Below are positions 1 to 8,774 of a stretch of 64,000 bases of DNA, in pieces. How positions within the stretch are numbered: the stretch's first letter is position 1; every line of letters begins with the position of its first letter. The stretch is from Vibrio sp. D404a (lineage in GTDB: Bacteria > Pseudomonadota > Gammaproteobacteria > Enterobacterales > Vibrionaceae): assembly GCF_030248535.1 (NCBI RefSeq), contig NZ_JAHGAJ010000019.1, positions 124,001-188,000 on the forward strand. Reading direction: 5' to 3'. The position numbers and the translations under genes are program-made. Under the pieces are notes generated by a model that worked only from the letters and a program-made list of their open reading frames with translations, ran no database searches and was not told the DNA's origin.

Positions 1-2388
1 AATCACCACAAAAGCAATTTCTCGGTCGAAATCAATCTGTGTCAGATTCGCTAACGCTTCATGATTAAACTCGCCGACATCACTGAAAAATCGCTTGTAA
101 AGGTCTTCTTTGGACACTCGGCTGATAAAATCAGCATGTATTGGCTCGTCCTCAGGAAGAATCGGTCGTAATAGGGCGGTCGACCCATCTTTTAAGGTAA
201 TCGTTTCTTCTAACTCTACTGGATAAGGGCGGATCGCCAACCTTTCCTGTGCGTTACCTTGATAGCGTTCTAGGGTGATATCAGCATCAAGAATGGTAAA
301 TTTGTCACCGTTAGCTAATACTGGATGAATATCCAGTTCTTTTATTTCTGGACAATCAACGACCATTTGAGAAATGCGAACCAAAAGCTCAGACAGACCT
401 TCGATATCAATTGGGTTAGGTAACTTTTGCAAGCGTATCTTTTCACTCTTAATGGCGCGAATAATAAGATAACGAGCCAGAGTCATGTTCAAAGGAGGAA
501 AAGCGGCTGCCGCATCTAACGATTCATCCCACTCAGAACCTCCTTGCCCTAATAAGATGATAGGACCAAATGTCTCGTCTGTAGTAACTTTGATACGAAG
601 CTCTTGGCCACCTGCTAGTTTAGCCATCCCTTGAATTAACAAACCATGAATGTTCGCCGTTGGGTAGGAGAGTTGAGTCCGATCGAGAATGGCTTGAGCC
701 GCATTGGCAACTTCGTTGCTGTTTCTGAGGTTAAGCATAACGCCTTGAACGTCGGACTTATGGGGGATGTCTGGCGAACGGAGTTTAACGGCAACGGGAT
801 AACCAATAGTTTCGGCGATATGGACGGCTTCACTCGGGTCTGTGGCAATCCACGTAGGCAATACATCCAGATTAAAGTGCTTAAAATATTGGCTATTTTG
901 ATGAGTATCTAGAACCACTGTGTTTTTATCCAGCAGCTGGGTGGTTATCCAATTTTTAGCATCTTCGAGGTCATCGATATGCACTTTTTCAGCCGTTGTA
1001 GGTGTTTCCATTAGCTGTCTTTGGTTACGTCGGTACTCGACCAAGTGCATGAATGCAACAATTGAACTCTCTGGCGTTCGATATGTCGGAATACCCGCAT
1101 CGGTAAAGAGCTTTCTGGCTGGTTTTGCGGTGAGTTCGCCCGACCAATTTGTAAGTATATTAAAGTGCTTATGACGAGGGTGCTTTTTGATGGCATCTAT
1201 GATTTTTTCAGCAGTTCGAGCTGAGTGCGCAATGGCAGAAGGGCTATGCATAATCAAAATAGCATCGGCTTCATCGCCATCTAAAAGTGTGTTTATGGTA
1301 TCGATATAACGTTGTTCACCGGCATCACCAACAATATCGATTGGGTTACTGTGAGACCAACTCTCTGGTAAACGCTGATTGAGTTTTTGATAGGTAGCCT
1401 CTGAAAGATCAGCGAGTTTACCACCTCGCTCAAATAAGGTATCAACGGCCATAATTGCTGGTCCACCACCGTTGGTGACAATCGCAAGCCTTTCACCTCT
1501 CAATGGGACTGAGTGTGTTAATGTTTCTACTGCCGCGAACAATTCATGCATGTTTTTTACGCGAAGCATGCCGCTACGTCGTATTGCTGAATCATAAATA
1601 ATATCGAGTGTATCTGTACCACCAGTGTGCGCCATCGCTGCCGCCCGTCCACGTTCGGTTCTTCCTCCTTTTAGAACCAATATTCGTCGGTTACGCGAGG
1701 CTGCCCGAGCAGCAGAAATAAAGCGACGAGCGTCTTTTATGGTATCAATATAAAGAAGGATAGCTTCTGTGTGCGTATCGGTACTGAGGTAATCTAGTAA
1801 CTCACAAAAATCGATATCACTACCGTTACCGATTGAAATAAAAGCGGAAAATCCGATTTCTTTGTCGTTCGCCCAATCTAAAATAGTGGTACACACGGCC
1901 GCAGATTGTGAAACAAAAGCGATTTTTCCAGGAAGCGCTGAAACAGGGGAAAACGACGCATTCAAGTTCAACCACGGCAATATGATCCCAAGGCTGTTTG
2001 GACCTAATACCCGGATATTATTTTCTTTGGCGATGGCCAAACACTGAGACTCTATTGTAAGGCCATCTGTCGTCGCTTGATGCATGTCTGAAGACAACAC
2101 GATAACTGATCGAATCCCTTTCTCGGCAATATCTTCGAAGAGTTGAACGTTGCGTGAAGCGTGTGTGCATAGAATGGCTAAATCAGGAACAATAGGGAGT
2201 TGAGATACTGTTTTATAAGAAAGGACTCCAGCAACGGAATCGTACTTTGGCGTAACTGGCATTACCGCGCCTTTAAAATCACCGTGGAGGAGGTTGTTCA
2301 TAACGATGTAGCCAGCTCTAGACTCTCGTTTTGATGCTCCAATGACGGCTATTGAACGAGGTTTAAGTAACGAGTCGAGTGGGTTCAT
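1..2388 (-). CDS. pat: Protein lysine acetyltransferase Pat (acyl-CoA synthetase-like + GNAT), C-terminus cut by window edge
   Basis: The first 796 codons are in the window and the reading frame is open through base 1. The N-terminus (MNPLDSLLKPRSIAVIGASK) is the CoA-binding Rossmann start of the NDP-forming acyl-CoA synthetase family. The last visible residues (LTQIDFDREIAF) are the start of a GNAT domain. This arrangement is that of Pat/YfiQ/PatZ, which acetylates lysines of acetyl-CoA synthetase and other enzymes; E. coli YfiQ has 886 residues, so about 90 are missing here. In Pat proteins the synthetase part is known to be catalytically inactive and to sense acetyl-CoA. The ATG follows AAAGGAAG. 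The gene diverges from the SPOR lipoprotein, and a CRP-like site lies 107 bp upstream, which fits the known cAMP-CRP control of E. coli yfiQ. Confidence 0.9.
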   Translation of the reverse strand, partial: MNPLDSLLKPRSIAVIGASKRESRAGYIVMNNLLHGDFKGAVMPVTPKYDSVAGVLSYKTVSQLPIVPDLAILCTHASRNVQLFEDIAEKGIRSVIVLSSDMHQATTDGLTIESQCLAIAKENNIRVLGPNSLGIILPWLNLNASFSPVSALPGKIAFVSQSAAVCTTILDWANDKEIGFSAFISIGNGSDIDFCELLDYLSTDTHTEAILLYIDTIKDARRFISAARAASRNRRILVLKGGRTERGRAAAMAHTGGTDTLDIIYDSAIRRSGMLRVKNMHELFAAVETLTHSVPLRGERLAIVTNGGGPAIMAVDTLFERGGKLADLSEATYQKLNQRLPESWSHSNPIDIVGDAGEQRYIDTINTLLDGDEADAILIMHSPSAIAHSARTAEKIIDAIKKHPRHKHFNILTNWSGELTAKPARKLFTDAGIPTYRTPESSIVAFMHLVEYRRNQRQLMETPTTAEKVHIDDLEDAKNWITTQLLDKNTVVLDTHQNSQYFKHFNLDVLPTWIATDPSEAVHIAETIGYPVAVKLRSPDIPHKSDVQGVMLNLRNSNEVANAAQAILDRTQLSYPTANIHGLLIQGMAKLAGGQELRIKVTTDETFGPIILLGQGGSEWDESLDAAAAFPPLNMTLARYLIIRAIKSEKIRLQKLPNPIDIEGLSELLVRISQMVVDCPEIKELDIHPVLANGDKFTILDADITLERYQGNAQERLAIRPYPVELEETITLKDGSTALLRPILPEDEPIHADFISRVSKEDLYKRFFSDVGEFNHEALANLTQIDFDREIAFVVI

Positions 2389-2494
2389 AATACTTCCTTT
2401 CAATAAACACATCGTCATCCTAGCGTACTTTTCATAACCAGGTTGATGGTAATTTCATCGAAATTAGATCATGTGTGCGTTATGCGATTAAGTT

Positions 2495-2510
2495 TGTGAA
2501 ATAGGTCACC
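2495..2510. promoter_or_regulatory. Predicted CRP site in the pat / SPOR-lipoprotein divergent region
   Basis: TGTGA-N6-TCACC matches 9 of the 10 core bases of the CRP consensus TGTGA-N6-TCACA. It lies 107 bp before the pat ATG. A TATAAT hexamer at 2522–2527 could be the -10 of the rightward lipoprotein gene, in which case CRP bound here would overlap that promoter. E. coli yfiQ is CRP-activated; the link here is inference. Confidence 0.5.
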
Positions 2511-2604
2511 CACAAATTGTGTATAATATTAAAGTTAACTTGATTCTGTACCGAGCTATCGGCATGATTTATAGTAGTTATTTATTAAGGACGTTGAGCT
2601 TTCC

Positions 2605-3174
2605 ATGAAAAAAATTGCAATTGCGACTCTGCCACTGCTGTTGGCTGCGTGTGTATCTGAAAACTACATTACGGATGTGACTTCAGAAAGTTATCAAGAA
2701 GAGTACAAGACTGCGCAAGTTGAAGCACCGGTCGTTTCAAAATCGGAACAAATGGGCTCAGGCGTTAGCGAAGAAAATGTCACAGTCAACGTTGTTAAAA
2801 CAGAACCTGTAAAAAAAGAAGTGACCAAAACAACAACCGTTAAACCTGTAGCAACAGTGAAAGGTCCTTCAAAGAAACAGCAGATGAACCAACGTTTTGG
2901 TTACACGGTGCAGGTTGTTGCTGTTGGCAGTCAGAGCAAGGTGGATTCATTCGTAAATCAACTTCCTACTACATCGCAGCCAGTTTGGGAAAACTACAAA
3001 GTGGTTAACGGTACAAAGTGGTTCACAGTTTTATACGGCGACTACGCTACACGTTCTGAAGCAAAACAAGCAATCTCAACGTTGCCGAAAACGTTCCAAA
3101 ACTTAAAGCCATTCGTTAAGAGCATTGATGAAATCAAAAATTCAGCATATCCGACTCTGAACAAGCTTAACTAA
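2605..3174 (+). CDS. SPOR-domain lipoprotein
   Basis: This 189-residue protein has a short lipoprotein signal (MKKIAIATLPLLLAAC, lipobox LAAC with Cys16). A Lys/Val/Thr-rich linker runs to about residue 95, followed by a SPOR-like domain at about 98–180 (GYTVQVVAVGS through the LYGDY turn). SPOR domains bind denuded septal peptidoglycan, so an envelope or division-site role is likely, with the lipid anchor in a membrane. The gene stands alone between pat (divergent) and ddlA and has its own terminator. The exact partner is unknown. Linkage to the cell-wall gene ddlA is suggestive, but there is a terminator between them. Confidence 0.75.
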   Translation: MKKIAIATLPLLLAACVSENYITDVTSESYQEEYKTAQVEAPVVSKSEQMGSGVSEENVTVNVVKTEPVKKEVTKTTTVKPVATVKGPSKKQQMNQRFGYTVQVVAVGSQSKVDSFVNQLPTTSQPVWENYKVVNGTKWFTVLYGDYATRSEAKQAISTLPKTFQNLKPFVKSIDEIKNSAYPTLNKLN

Positions 3175-3180
3175 TCATTA

Positions 3181-3209
3181 AAAGAGGGAGCCAATGGCTC
3201 CTTCTTTTT
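3181..3209 (+). terminator. Rho-independent terminator of the SPOR lipoprotein gene
   Basis: GGAGCC-AAT-GGCTCC stem, extended by A/T pairs, followed by TTCTTTTTCTTT seven bases after the stop codon. Confidence 0.85.
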
Positions 3210-3347
3210 CTTTGCACATCATATTCGAGCAATAGTTAGACGCTTAATCTCAATATGAGCACTTTCACCTTCAAAGTACTGAAACTCTCTCTCTATTTGT
3301 TTATTATTGAGTGAAGTAAACCGAGTTCTCAAGGACCGAAATAAACA

Positions 3348-4343
3348 ATGAACACCACAAATATTCTTCTTTTATGCGGCGGCGGCTCATCAGAGCATGA
3401 AGTATCTTTAGTATCAGCTGGCTATCTTTTCGATCAACTTAATAGCATTGAAGACTTCAATGTCGTGAGAGTAGAAATCAAAAGTGAAGGGTGGTGTCTT
3501 GATTCGGGCGAGTTAGTGTATTTAGACATTAACAATCAAATGCTTTGCGGTGAGACTCAGCAAACCAAAGTCGATTTTATTGCTCCGTGTATTCACGGTT
3601 TCCCTGGTGAAACGGGTGATATCCAATCTTTATTTGAGATGGCTAAAATCCCATATCTAGGTTGTGGCTCGGAAGCCAGTAACAATAGCTTCAACAAAAT
3701 TACCTCAAAGCTCTGGTACGATGCTATCGGTATTGCGAACACTCCATACTTGTTCCTATCAGATAACAATGAGCAGAGCCACGCTGCAGCAAAAGACGCG
3801 TTTAATCAGTGGGGTAAGGTATTTGTTAAAGCGGCAAGACAAGGCTCTTCAGTAGGTTGCTACCAAGTCACTGATATTAATGAGTTAGAAGAAGCAGTGA
3901 ATAAGGCGTTTACCTTCTCTGACCAAGTATTGGTTGAAAAAGCAGTTGTACCACGTGAGCTTGAAGTTGCAGCCTATGAGCTAGACGGCGAGCTATACAT
4001 CAGCAAGCCGGGCGAAGTTATCGCACCTAATGGCGCGTTCTACACTTATGAAGAAAAGTACGGCGCAGATAGCCACTCAACGACGGAAGTTGAGGCAACG
4101 AATCTAACGCCAGATCAATTAGAGCAGATTGAACGTGATTCAAGAAAAGTGTTTACACAAATGAAGTTACGCCACTTGTCACGAATCGACTTCTTCTTAA
4201 CTGAAGACAATGAGATTTATCTCAATGAGGTGAACACTTTCCCAGGTATGACACCAATCTCAATGTTCCCTAAAATGGTTGAGCATAATGGTCATGCATT
4301 CAGCGCTTTCCTAGAAAACTGTGTGCGCACTAGCCTGAAGTAA
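3348..4343 (+). CDS. ddlA: D-alanine--D-alanine ligase
   Basis: A 331-residue ATP-grasp enzyme that makes D-Ala-D-Ala in the cytoplasm for peptidoglycan precursors. Visible motifs are the N-terminal GGGSSEHEVS loop, HGFPGETGDIQS (substrate-binding region; most Ddl have GEDG), the ATP-grasp loop RQGSSVGC and the C-terminal EVNTFPGMTPIS with the Mg-binding Glu/Asn. The length is a little below DdlA of E. coli (364). It is monocistronic, with an AAGGA element upstream of the ATG. It ends convergent to the recombinase gene, 23 bp away. Whether it is the only Ddl in the cell cannot be seen here. Confidence 0.92.
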   Translation: MNTTNILLLCGGGSSEHEVSLVSAGYLFDQLNSIEDFNVVRVEIKSEGWCLDSGELVYLDINNQMLCGETQQTKVDFIAPCIHGFPGETGDIQSLFEMAKIPYLGCGSEASNNSFNKITSKLWYDAIGIANTPYLFLSDNNEQSHAAAKDAFNQWGKVFVKAARQGSSVGCYQVTDINELEEAVNKAFTFSDQVLVEKAVVPRELEVAAYELDGELYISKPGEVIAPNGAFYTYEEKYGADSHSTTEVEATNLTPDQLEQIERDSRKVFTQMKLRHLSRIDFFLTEDNEIYLNEVNTFPGMTPISMFPKMVEHNGHAFSAFLENCVRTSLK

Positions 4344-4366
4344 ACTCTTTAATCCGTGGTGGTCAG

Positions 4367-5338
4367 TCATGATTGCCACGGAATAATCTCTTTAAACACG
4401 ACTTTTCCTTCTTCAGATCTCGTAAATTGTCCAAGGTACTGCGCTGGCATAACAGGGCTCATCCAACGGCCAAAGTCTTGAATCTCTCTAATCGCCATTC
4501 CTTGCTTTGCTAATTCTTGTGTTGCACCAACACGAATAGAGTTCCCGGAGAAGCTCAAACTTCCTGTCAATTGCAACAGGTCACTCGCACGTCTTACGAT
4601 TCTATAAATTGAAGAGTCGTCTAGAGGTTGACTATGGATATGACCGTGACGGTCAATTGAACGAAACAGTGGCTGCAGCTCTAATGGGCTACTCATCTCT
4701 ATCCAGCGTTGTAAATGCTGGCTAGCTGTTTCAGAAAGCTGGTATGACGAATCGGCAACATCGACATGTGCTAGGTTATCTCTGACCGTAATGTGATGCG
4801 ATTTGAGTTTCTTAAGCTCAGAACGCTTCAACGCACACTCAAACATCACGTTATAAATCGCGATATCACGTAGATCTTTAAGTGAAGCGTCTGGTTTGGA
4901 TAGTAATGCGTTTAATTGACGTAAGTGTTGATAAGTCATCGCATTAGTTTGCTTTGCGTCACCTGATTTGGAAATTTGTAGTTGAACGAGTGTGTATCGC
5001 ACTTGTTTATGTTTAATTGGGTTAGGGAAACCTAAAACCGTATGCAACATTGATAGCGTTGCAGTGTAACGTTTTAACGATGCAAACTTTCTCTCATGAG
5101 CTTCGATCTCAAGAAAACGACGAATAGCAGTGACAGAAGCAGGTAACGTATTGATATGATATTTATGACAAAATGCTAAATAACGGTTCCAGTCAGATAG
5201 AATACCCAACCGTGAATTTCGAGAATATTGATTGTCGGTCAACTCATCTATAATATCTAGCGAAGCTTCGGTGTTAAGCTTTTCGACAAAGGAATTAATT
5301 TGTGATTGGTCGGTTAAAACCGGGACTTTTTTTCTCAA
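4367..5338 (-). CDS. Cre-like tyrosine recombinase (solitary)
   Basis: This 323-residue protein has a SAM-like core-binding domain (about 15–130) and a tyrosine-recombinase catalytic domain (about 135–310). Recognisable catalytic positions are Arg172 (LKRSEL), Arg269 (NSIRVGAT), Trp292 (GRWMSP) and the nucleophile Tyr301 (PAQYLGQF). The C-terminal block resembles Cre (GHSARVGA…GGW…Y), but the usual His of HxxR is Asn266. The start is TTG; no in-frame ATG lies between it and the upstream stop. No attachment sites, phage or integron genes flank it. The 12-bp palindrome just upstream may be an operator or core site. Its role could be chromosomal resolution or a domesticated integrase; I cannot tell which. 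Confidence 0.8.
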   Translation of the reverse strand: MRKKVPVLTDQSQINSFVEKLNTEASLDIIDELTDNQYSRNSRLGILSDWNRYLAFCHKYHINTLPASVTAIRRFLEIEAHERKFASLKRYTATLSMLHTVLGFPNPIKHKQVRYTLVQLQISKSGDAKQTNAMTYQHLRQLNALLSKPDASLKDLRDIAIYNVMFECALKRSELKKLKSHHITVRDNLAHVDVADSSYQLSETASQHLQRWIEMSSPLELQPLFRSIDRHGHIHSQPLDDSSIYRIVRRASDLLQLTGSLSFSGNSIRVGATQELAKQGMAIREIQDFGRWMSPVMPAQYLGQFTRSEEGKVVFKEIIPWQS

Positions 5339-5346
5339 ATTACCGT

Positions 5347-5358
5347 ACCTGATCAGGT
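5347..5358. promoter_or_regulatory. Perfect 12-bp palindrome upstream of the recombinase
   Basis: ACCTGATCAGGT is fully self-complementary and lies 9 bp before the recombinase TTG start, in the 100-bp region divergent to the DUF3319 gene. It is a candidate operator or recombinase-binding core. Chance occurrence in 64 kb is possible but not very likely. Confidence 0.35.
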
Positions 5359-5438
5359 GTTTTTGTCATAATATGCTTGATATCATTAATAGTACACTTA
5401 TGATTAGCGTAGTGAAAACAGAAAGATGATTCATAGAT

Positions 5439-5810
5439 ATGGCTAATTCGATTTATCGAGGAGTTCATCTGCAATCAACAGATGCGACGAATACAGTTTG
5501 GCGTGCAAAACTTAAGAACCACGCAATTCAAGGTAACTTGACCGCTTTGAAGAAGAGTATTGATTGGTGGATTGACACCGCATCTATCATCGACCCGAAA
5601 GAGTTTACTTCTTTAAACAAACCGCGTGCAGGTGCAGCAGGTCAAACAGAAAACTTTAATGGCTACCAGATTAAAAACGATACTGGTGAACCGAATGCTT
5701 GGTATTGCATGTTTAACGGTCGCCTTATCAAAGGCTCGAAAACCGCAATTCAACGCCATATCGAAGCATATCTGGTAGCAAAACAAAAAGCCCAGCAACA
5801 AAAGAAGTAA
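5439..5810 (+). CDS. DUF3319 family protein
   Basis: A 123-residue soluble basic protein that looks like the Vibrionaceae family DUF3319. It begins with YRGVHLQSTDATNTVWRAKL, carries a second related block (NGYQIKN…WYCMFNGRLIKGSKTAIQRHIEAYL) and ends in a Lys/Gln-rich tail. The two halves share a 'W…G.L..KK.I..wID' pattern, suggesting an internal duplication. No signal peptide or membrane segment is present. It lies 5 bp upstream of yciH and is probably co-transcribed with it. The function is unknown; nucleic-acid binding is only a guess from the charge. Confidence 0.65.
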   Translation: MANSIYRGVHLQSTDATNTVWRAKLKNHAIQGNLTALKKSIDWWIDTASIIDPKEFTSLNKPRAGAAGQTENFNGYQIKNDTGEPNAWYCMFNGRLIKGSKTAIQRHIEAYLVAKQKAQQQKK

Positions 5811-5815
5811 AGATT

Positions 5816-6127
5816 ATGAGCTTAGTGTATTCCACAGAAACAGGTCGTATTAAACCTGAAGAAGAGAAAGTTGAACGTCCTAAAGGCGATGGCATTGTTC
5901 GCATTCAACGTGAAACTAAGGGCCGTAAAGGCAAAGGTGTTTCAGTTGTAACGGGTTTAGACCTAGATGACGCACCACTTAAGCTGATGGCAGCAGAACT
6001 TAAGAAAGTTTGCGGATGTGGCGGCTCAGTAAAAGACGGTAACATTGAAATTCAAGGCGATGCTCGTGACAAAATCAAAGCACACCTTGAAAAGAAAGGT
6101 CTTAAAGTTAAATTAGCCGGTGGTTAA
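5816..6127 (+). CDS. yciH: SUI1/eIF1-family translation factor YciH
   Basis: This 103-residue protein has an unstructured N-terminal third and a SUI1 domain (about 25–103) with the family signature block ELKKVCGCGGSVKDG and IEIQGDARDKIKAHLEKKG. Bacterial YciH resembles eukaryotic eIF1 and in E. coli acts as a stress-related inhibitor or fidelity factor of translation initiation on the 30S subunit. It starts 5 bp after the DUF3319 gene with a weak upstream element (AAGAAGTAAAGATT). Family assignment is secure. The physiological role in Vibrio is inferred. Confidence 0.9.
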   Translation: MSLVYSTETGRIKPEEEKVERPKGDGIVRIQRETKGRKGKGVSVVTGLDLDDAPLKLMAAELKKVCGCGGSVKDGNIEIQGDARDKIKAHLEKKGLKVKLAGG

Positions 6128-6346
6128 TAACGCTAATATTTAAGTTAAGAATCGTAGATTATTATCATTAGATATTAGCTATTTTATGGTAAATAAGGCT
6201 TTCGGTTAAATAACAGTGATATTAAGCTAACAGAACATTGAAAGATAAGGCAGGGTATCTGAAAAGAGCTCTGCCTTAGTTATAGCGGATTTAATTTAAC
6301 ATAAGATAGATAATACGCACTTATTTTTGTTATAACAAAGCGAAAA
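6128..6346. other. Gene-free AT-rich stretch after yciH
   Basis: No ORF of interest. Two weak inverted repeats occur: GCTAATAT/ATATTAGC (6132–6139 with 6172–6179) and TAAGGCAG/CTGCCTTA (6246–6253 with 6271–6278). The second is followed by a modest T content and may end the yciH transcript. Neither is a convincing terminator. Confidence 0.4.
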
Positions 6347-6378
6347 TGTCCTAATATTACCAAGTGAAAAGTGTCCTA
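6347..6378 (+). repeat. Repeated TGTCCTA motifs at the left end of an IS remnant
   Basis: TGTCCTA occurs at 6347–6353 and again at 6372–6378, 25 bp apart, just ahead of the decayed transposase. Short repeats of this type are expected at IS termini as transposase-binding sites. No matching right end was found. Confidence 0.4.
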
Positions 6379-6399
6379 CATTTCCTTGGAGGTTTGAGG

Positions 6400-6945
6400 A
6401 TGCTAATCACTATGAACGACCGCGAATTACAAAGACTGACGATAATCCAAGATGTCCTACACCATAACCTAAGTCGACGTGACGCTTTAAAGTTATTAGG
6501 TTTAAGTTATCGACAACTCCAGCGGCTCATTACTCGCTTCCTTCAACAAGGCGCAGCTTCTCTCGCGCATGGTAATCGAGGCAAGCCATCTTCAAATCGT
6601 GTCAATGAGAGCGTCAAGCTCTGCGACAATGGATGATCGCTGACGGTTTATGTGTACCTCATAGCAAGCGTAAACCTCGAGTATATCAACCTCGTTATCG
6701 ACGGGACTGTCTCGGTGAACTGATCCAAATCGATGGTTACGCGCCGTAACGATCTAGACAGTTGAAGCGATCGAAAATTATGTACTTTGGACCTAGTCGA
6801 TAACACGCAGGCTCTCCGTTAAATATCAATTAGGCCAACTATGATGCAGTCGAATCCATCCACAAACTTCAACAGAGCTATTCGTACAACGATACGGTCT
6901 GTCTATTTTACAAAACACGTTACGCTGTAATTTTTAGCCATTGTT
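6400..6945 (+). pseudogene. Decayed ISNCY/IS1202-type transposase
   Basis: From 6400 the frame reads MLITMNDRELQRLTIIQDVL and a helix-turn-helix (SRRDALKLLGLSYRQLQRLI), then ends at 6636. The next frame, from about 6619, continues as LRQWMIADGLCVPHSKRKPR and YRRDCLGELIQIDG, the region just before the DDE core. The segment that normally joins these is missing, so there is an internal deletion plus a frameshift. Further decayed pieces follow: EAIENYVLWT, LVDNTQALR, and a final frame around 6840–6945 (YDAVESIHKLQQ…FYKTRYAVIF) resembling the FYSDKHxVF block. Multiple stops make it non-functional. It marks an old insertion between yciH and the diguanylate cyclase. Confidence 0.75.
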
Positions 6946-7108
6946 TATAAATATTAAAAATAGATATTACGATTAATAATCTATGTCAATTATGTGTAAA
7001 AGTTCAGTCTGTACGGTATCAGTAAGCTCCCTAGCCTTTTAGAATCCCGGGTTGCGCTGACACCATTGATAAAGCATAATTAATAATTATCCGTACGGAA
7101 TAAAGTAA

Positions 7109-8374
7109 ATGAACGAGAGAATATTCAGACAGCTTAATGTGTTCCTAGCAGTTTTGTGCCTCGCTTTTACTGTGTTCTCGCTTTTGTCATTTCATTTAGG
7201 TATGGATAAAAACTTTACGATCACACCTGAACGTTTCGCCGTGAAAATTAACACTGACGAAGATCATGGTGGCGGTACCCGTGGCTATATTGAATCTAGT
7301 GAAGACGATATAACGTTACACTGTAATTTCAAGCGGGATTACCGTTCACCTTTCTGTGAGGTGGAATTCGTTATTTCACAAGTTGGAGATGGCGTTGATC
7401 TGTCCAAATATGACTCTGTCACTATCAATATGGACTATCAAGGCCAAAGTGACCCAAGGTTCAGATTCTACGTACGAAATTACGACGAAAAATACAGTGT
7501 TCCTAACGATCCCATCTCAAACAAGTTTAACCGCTTTGACTTCTCTCTTGATGATAAAGCAGACATTGACCTTAAGTACTTTAATGTTCCTCTATGGTGG
7601 GTCGATTACTACAATCACCCTATAACAAATAGCGGTGTAGACATTACCAATACGGTGTCAGTGGAAGTTGGTCTAGGTTCGAGTACAGTTGAAGGCCTGC
7701 ATAAACTCACCATCTATAGCATTATTTTCCACGGTAAAGTTATTTCCCACATAACCCTAATCCGAATTCTGATTGGCGTTTGGATCCTGTTCGCTATTTA
7801 TTATATCTGTGGTTCTGTCTATCTGATTCGTCGAGGACGAAAGCGCTCTGATGAAAAGGCAGTAAGATTAAAGAAAGAGATGGCTGAACTCCGCATAAAA
7901 GCCACGACAGATCCATTAACGGGTGCAAGGAATCGTACACAGGCTTTAGATAGCTTTTATGATTTTGAAAGGCTCGCACAACAAAAGAAATTTATCCATG
8001 TCGCTTTGTTCGATCTCGACAACTTTAAGCTAGTGAACGATAAACATGGCCATGATGTCGGAGACAAAGTACTGGCTGAGTTTGCTGGTCTATCAGAGTG
8101 TACCTTTAGCGACCATTTCTTAATGTACCGCTGGGGTGGTGAGGAGTTTCTATTGGTTTGCTTAGAAGAGAGTACGCTACAGTGTAACGAGCAGATAGAA
8201 CTGTTTACTAAAGCAATGAGCCAACACTCTTGGCCTAACGATTTAAACGTCACAACATCTGTCGGTTTAACCAAACTTGACCGAAATGAATCTATGCGTA
8301 GTGCGATTAAGCGTGCAGACAAGGCTCTATATCAAGCGAAAGAACAAGGCCGCGACCGTATCGTCTATCTATAA
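7109..8374 (+). CDS. Membrane diguanylate cyclase with periplasmic sensory domain
   Basis: This 421-residue protein has TM1 (about 10–30), a ~185-residue periplasmic domain, TM2 (about 214–240), a short coiled stretch and a GGDEF domain (about 265–421). The active-site loop is RWGGEEF (GGEEF 343–347) and the metal-binding FDLDNFK is present, so it should make c-di-GMP. No RxxD inhibitory site sits before the loop. The periplasmic part (…DLSKYDSVTINMDY…RFRFYVRNY…) reads like a beta-sandwich of the galactose/carbohydrate-binding type; the ligand is unknown. The RBS is GGAATAAAGTAA. It is monocistronic, downstream of the IS remnant. Confidence 0.88.
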   Translation: MNERIFRQLNVFLAVLCLAFTVFSLLSFHLGMDKNFTITPERFAVKINTDEDHGGGTRGYIESSEDDITLHCNFKRDYRSPFCEVEFVISQVGDGVDLSKYDSVTINMDYQGQSDPRFRFYVRNYDEKYSVPNDPISNKFNRFDFSLDDKADIDLKYFNVPLWWVDYYNHPITNSGVDITNTVSVEVGLGSSTVEGLHKLTIYSIIFHGKVISHITLIRILIGVWILFAIYYICGSVYLIRRGRKRSDEKAVRLKKEMAELRIKATTDPLTGARNRTQALDSFYDFERLAQQKKFIHVALFDLDNFKLVNDKHGHDVGDKVLAEFAGLSECTFSDHFLMYRWGGEEFLLVCLEESTLQCNEQIELFTKAMSQHSWPNDLNVTTSVGLTKLDRNESMRSAIKRADKALYQAKEQGRDRIVYL

Positions 8375-8774
8375 CCTCTACACCTGTCCAAGATTACCTC
8401 CCAAGTTGCCAATCATTACAATCAAACCTTCTTTAGACAGCATATTCAAAGTCTATTCTAAGTAAGTCTCTTCATAACTTAAAATCCCTTAAAAACAATA
8501 ACTTAAAGAAAGTTAGACAAAAATGAAACACCGCCAACACCACTGTCAGTTATTTTGGCGGCAGTATTGACGGCGAGTTTAGCTAAGTGAAATTGGTTAC
8601 GTAGTTTTATTACAACTTGAGGTGTACAAGATTTCAAACAGCATAATTCACCACTCTAATGCGTTGATAAATTTGACGTTTTGCTTGGCAGACCACGCTA
8701 TTCCAGCGCGTAAATATGGTTAAGGTAGGAGTTTTAGATGCAAGAGAGATTTAGTTATAGTGCACTATATGGGT
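8375..8774. other. 400-bp gap between the diguanylate cyclase and vxrE
   Basis: No ORF longer than about 15 codons with a ribosome-binding site. The only structure noticed is CCGCCAA…TTGGCGG around 8530–8565, with an 18-nt loop and no T-run. No promoter or small RNA could be supported by eye. Confidence 0.4.

Noticed and set aside
4353..4382. TCCGTGG/CCACGGA hairpin between ddlA and the recombinase
   Set aside because: It overlaps the recombinase stop region and lacks a T-run on either strand; too weak to list as a terminator.
8530..8565. CCGCCAA…TTGGCGG repeat in the gap after the first diguanylate cyclase
   Set aside because: Long loop, no T-run and no nearby promoter; may be chance.
8375..8774. 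c-di-GMP (GEMM) riboswitch near the cyclase genes
   Set aside because: The conserved GEMM core elements were not found here or upstream of the other c-di-GMP genes.
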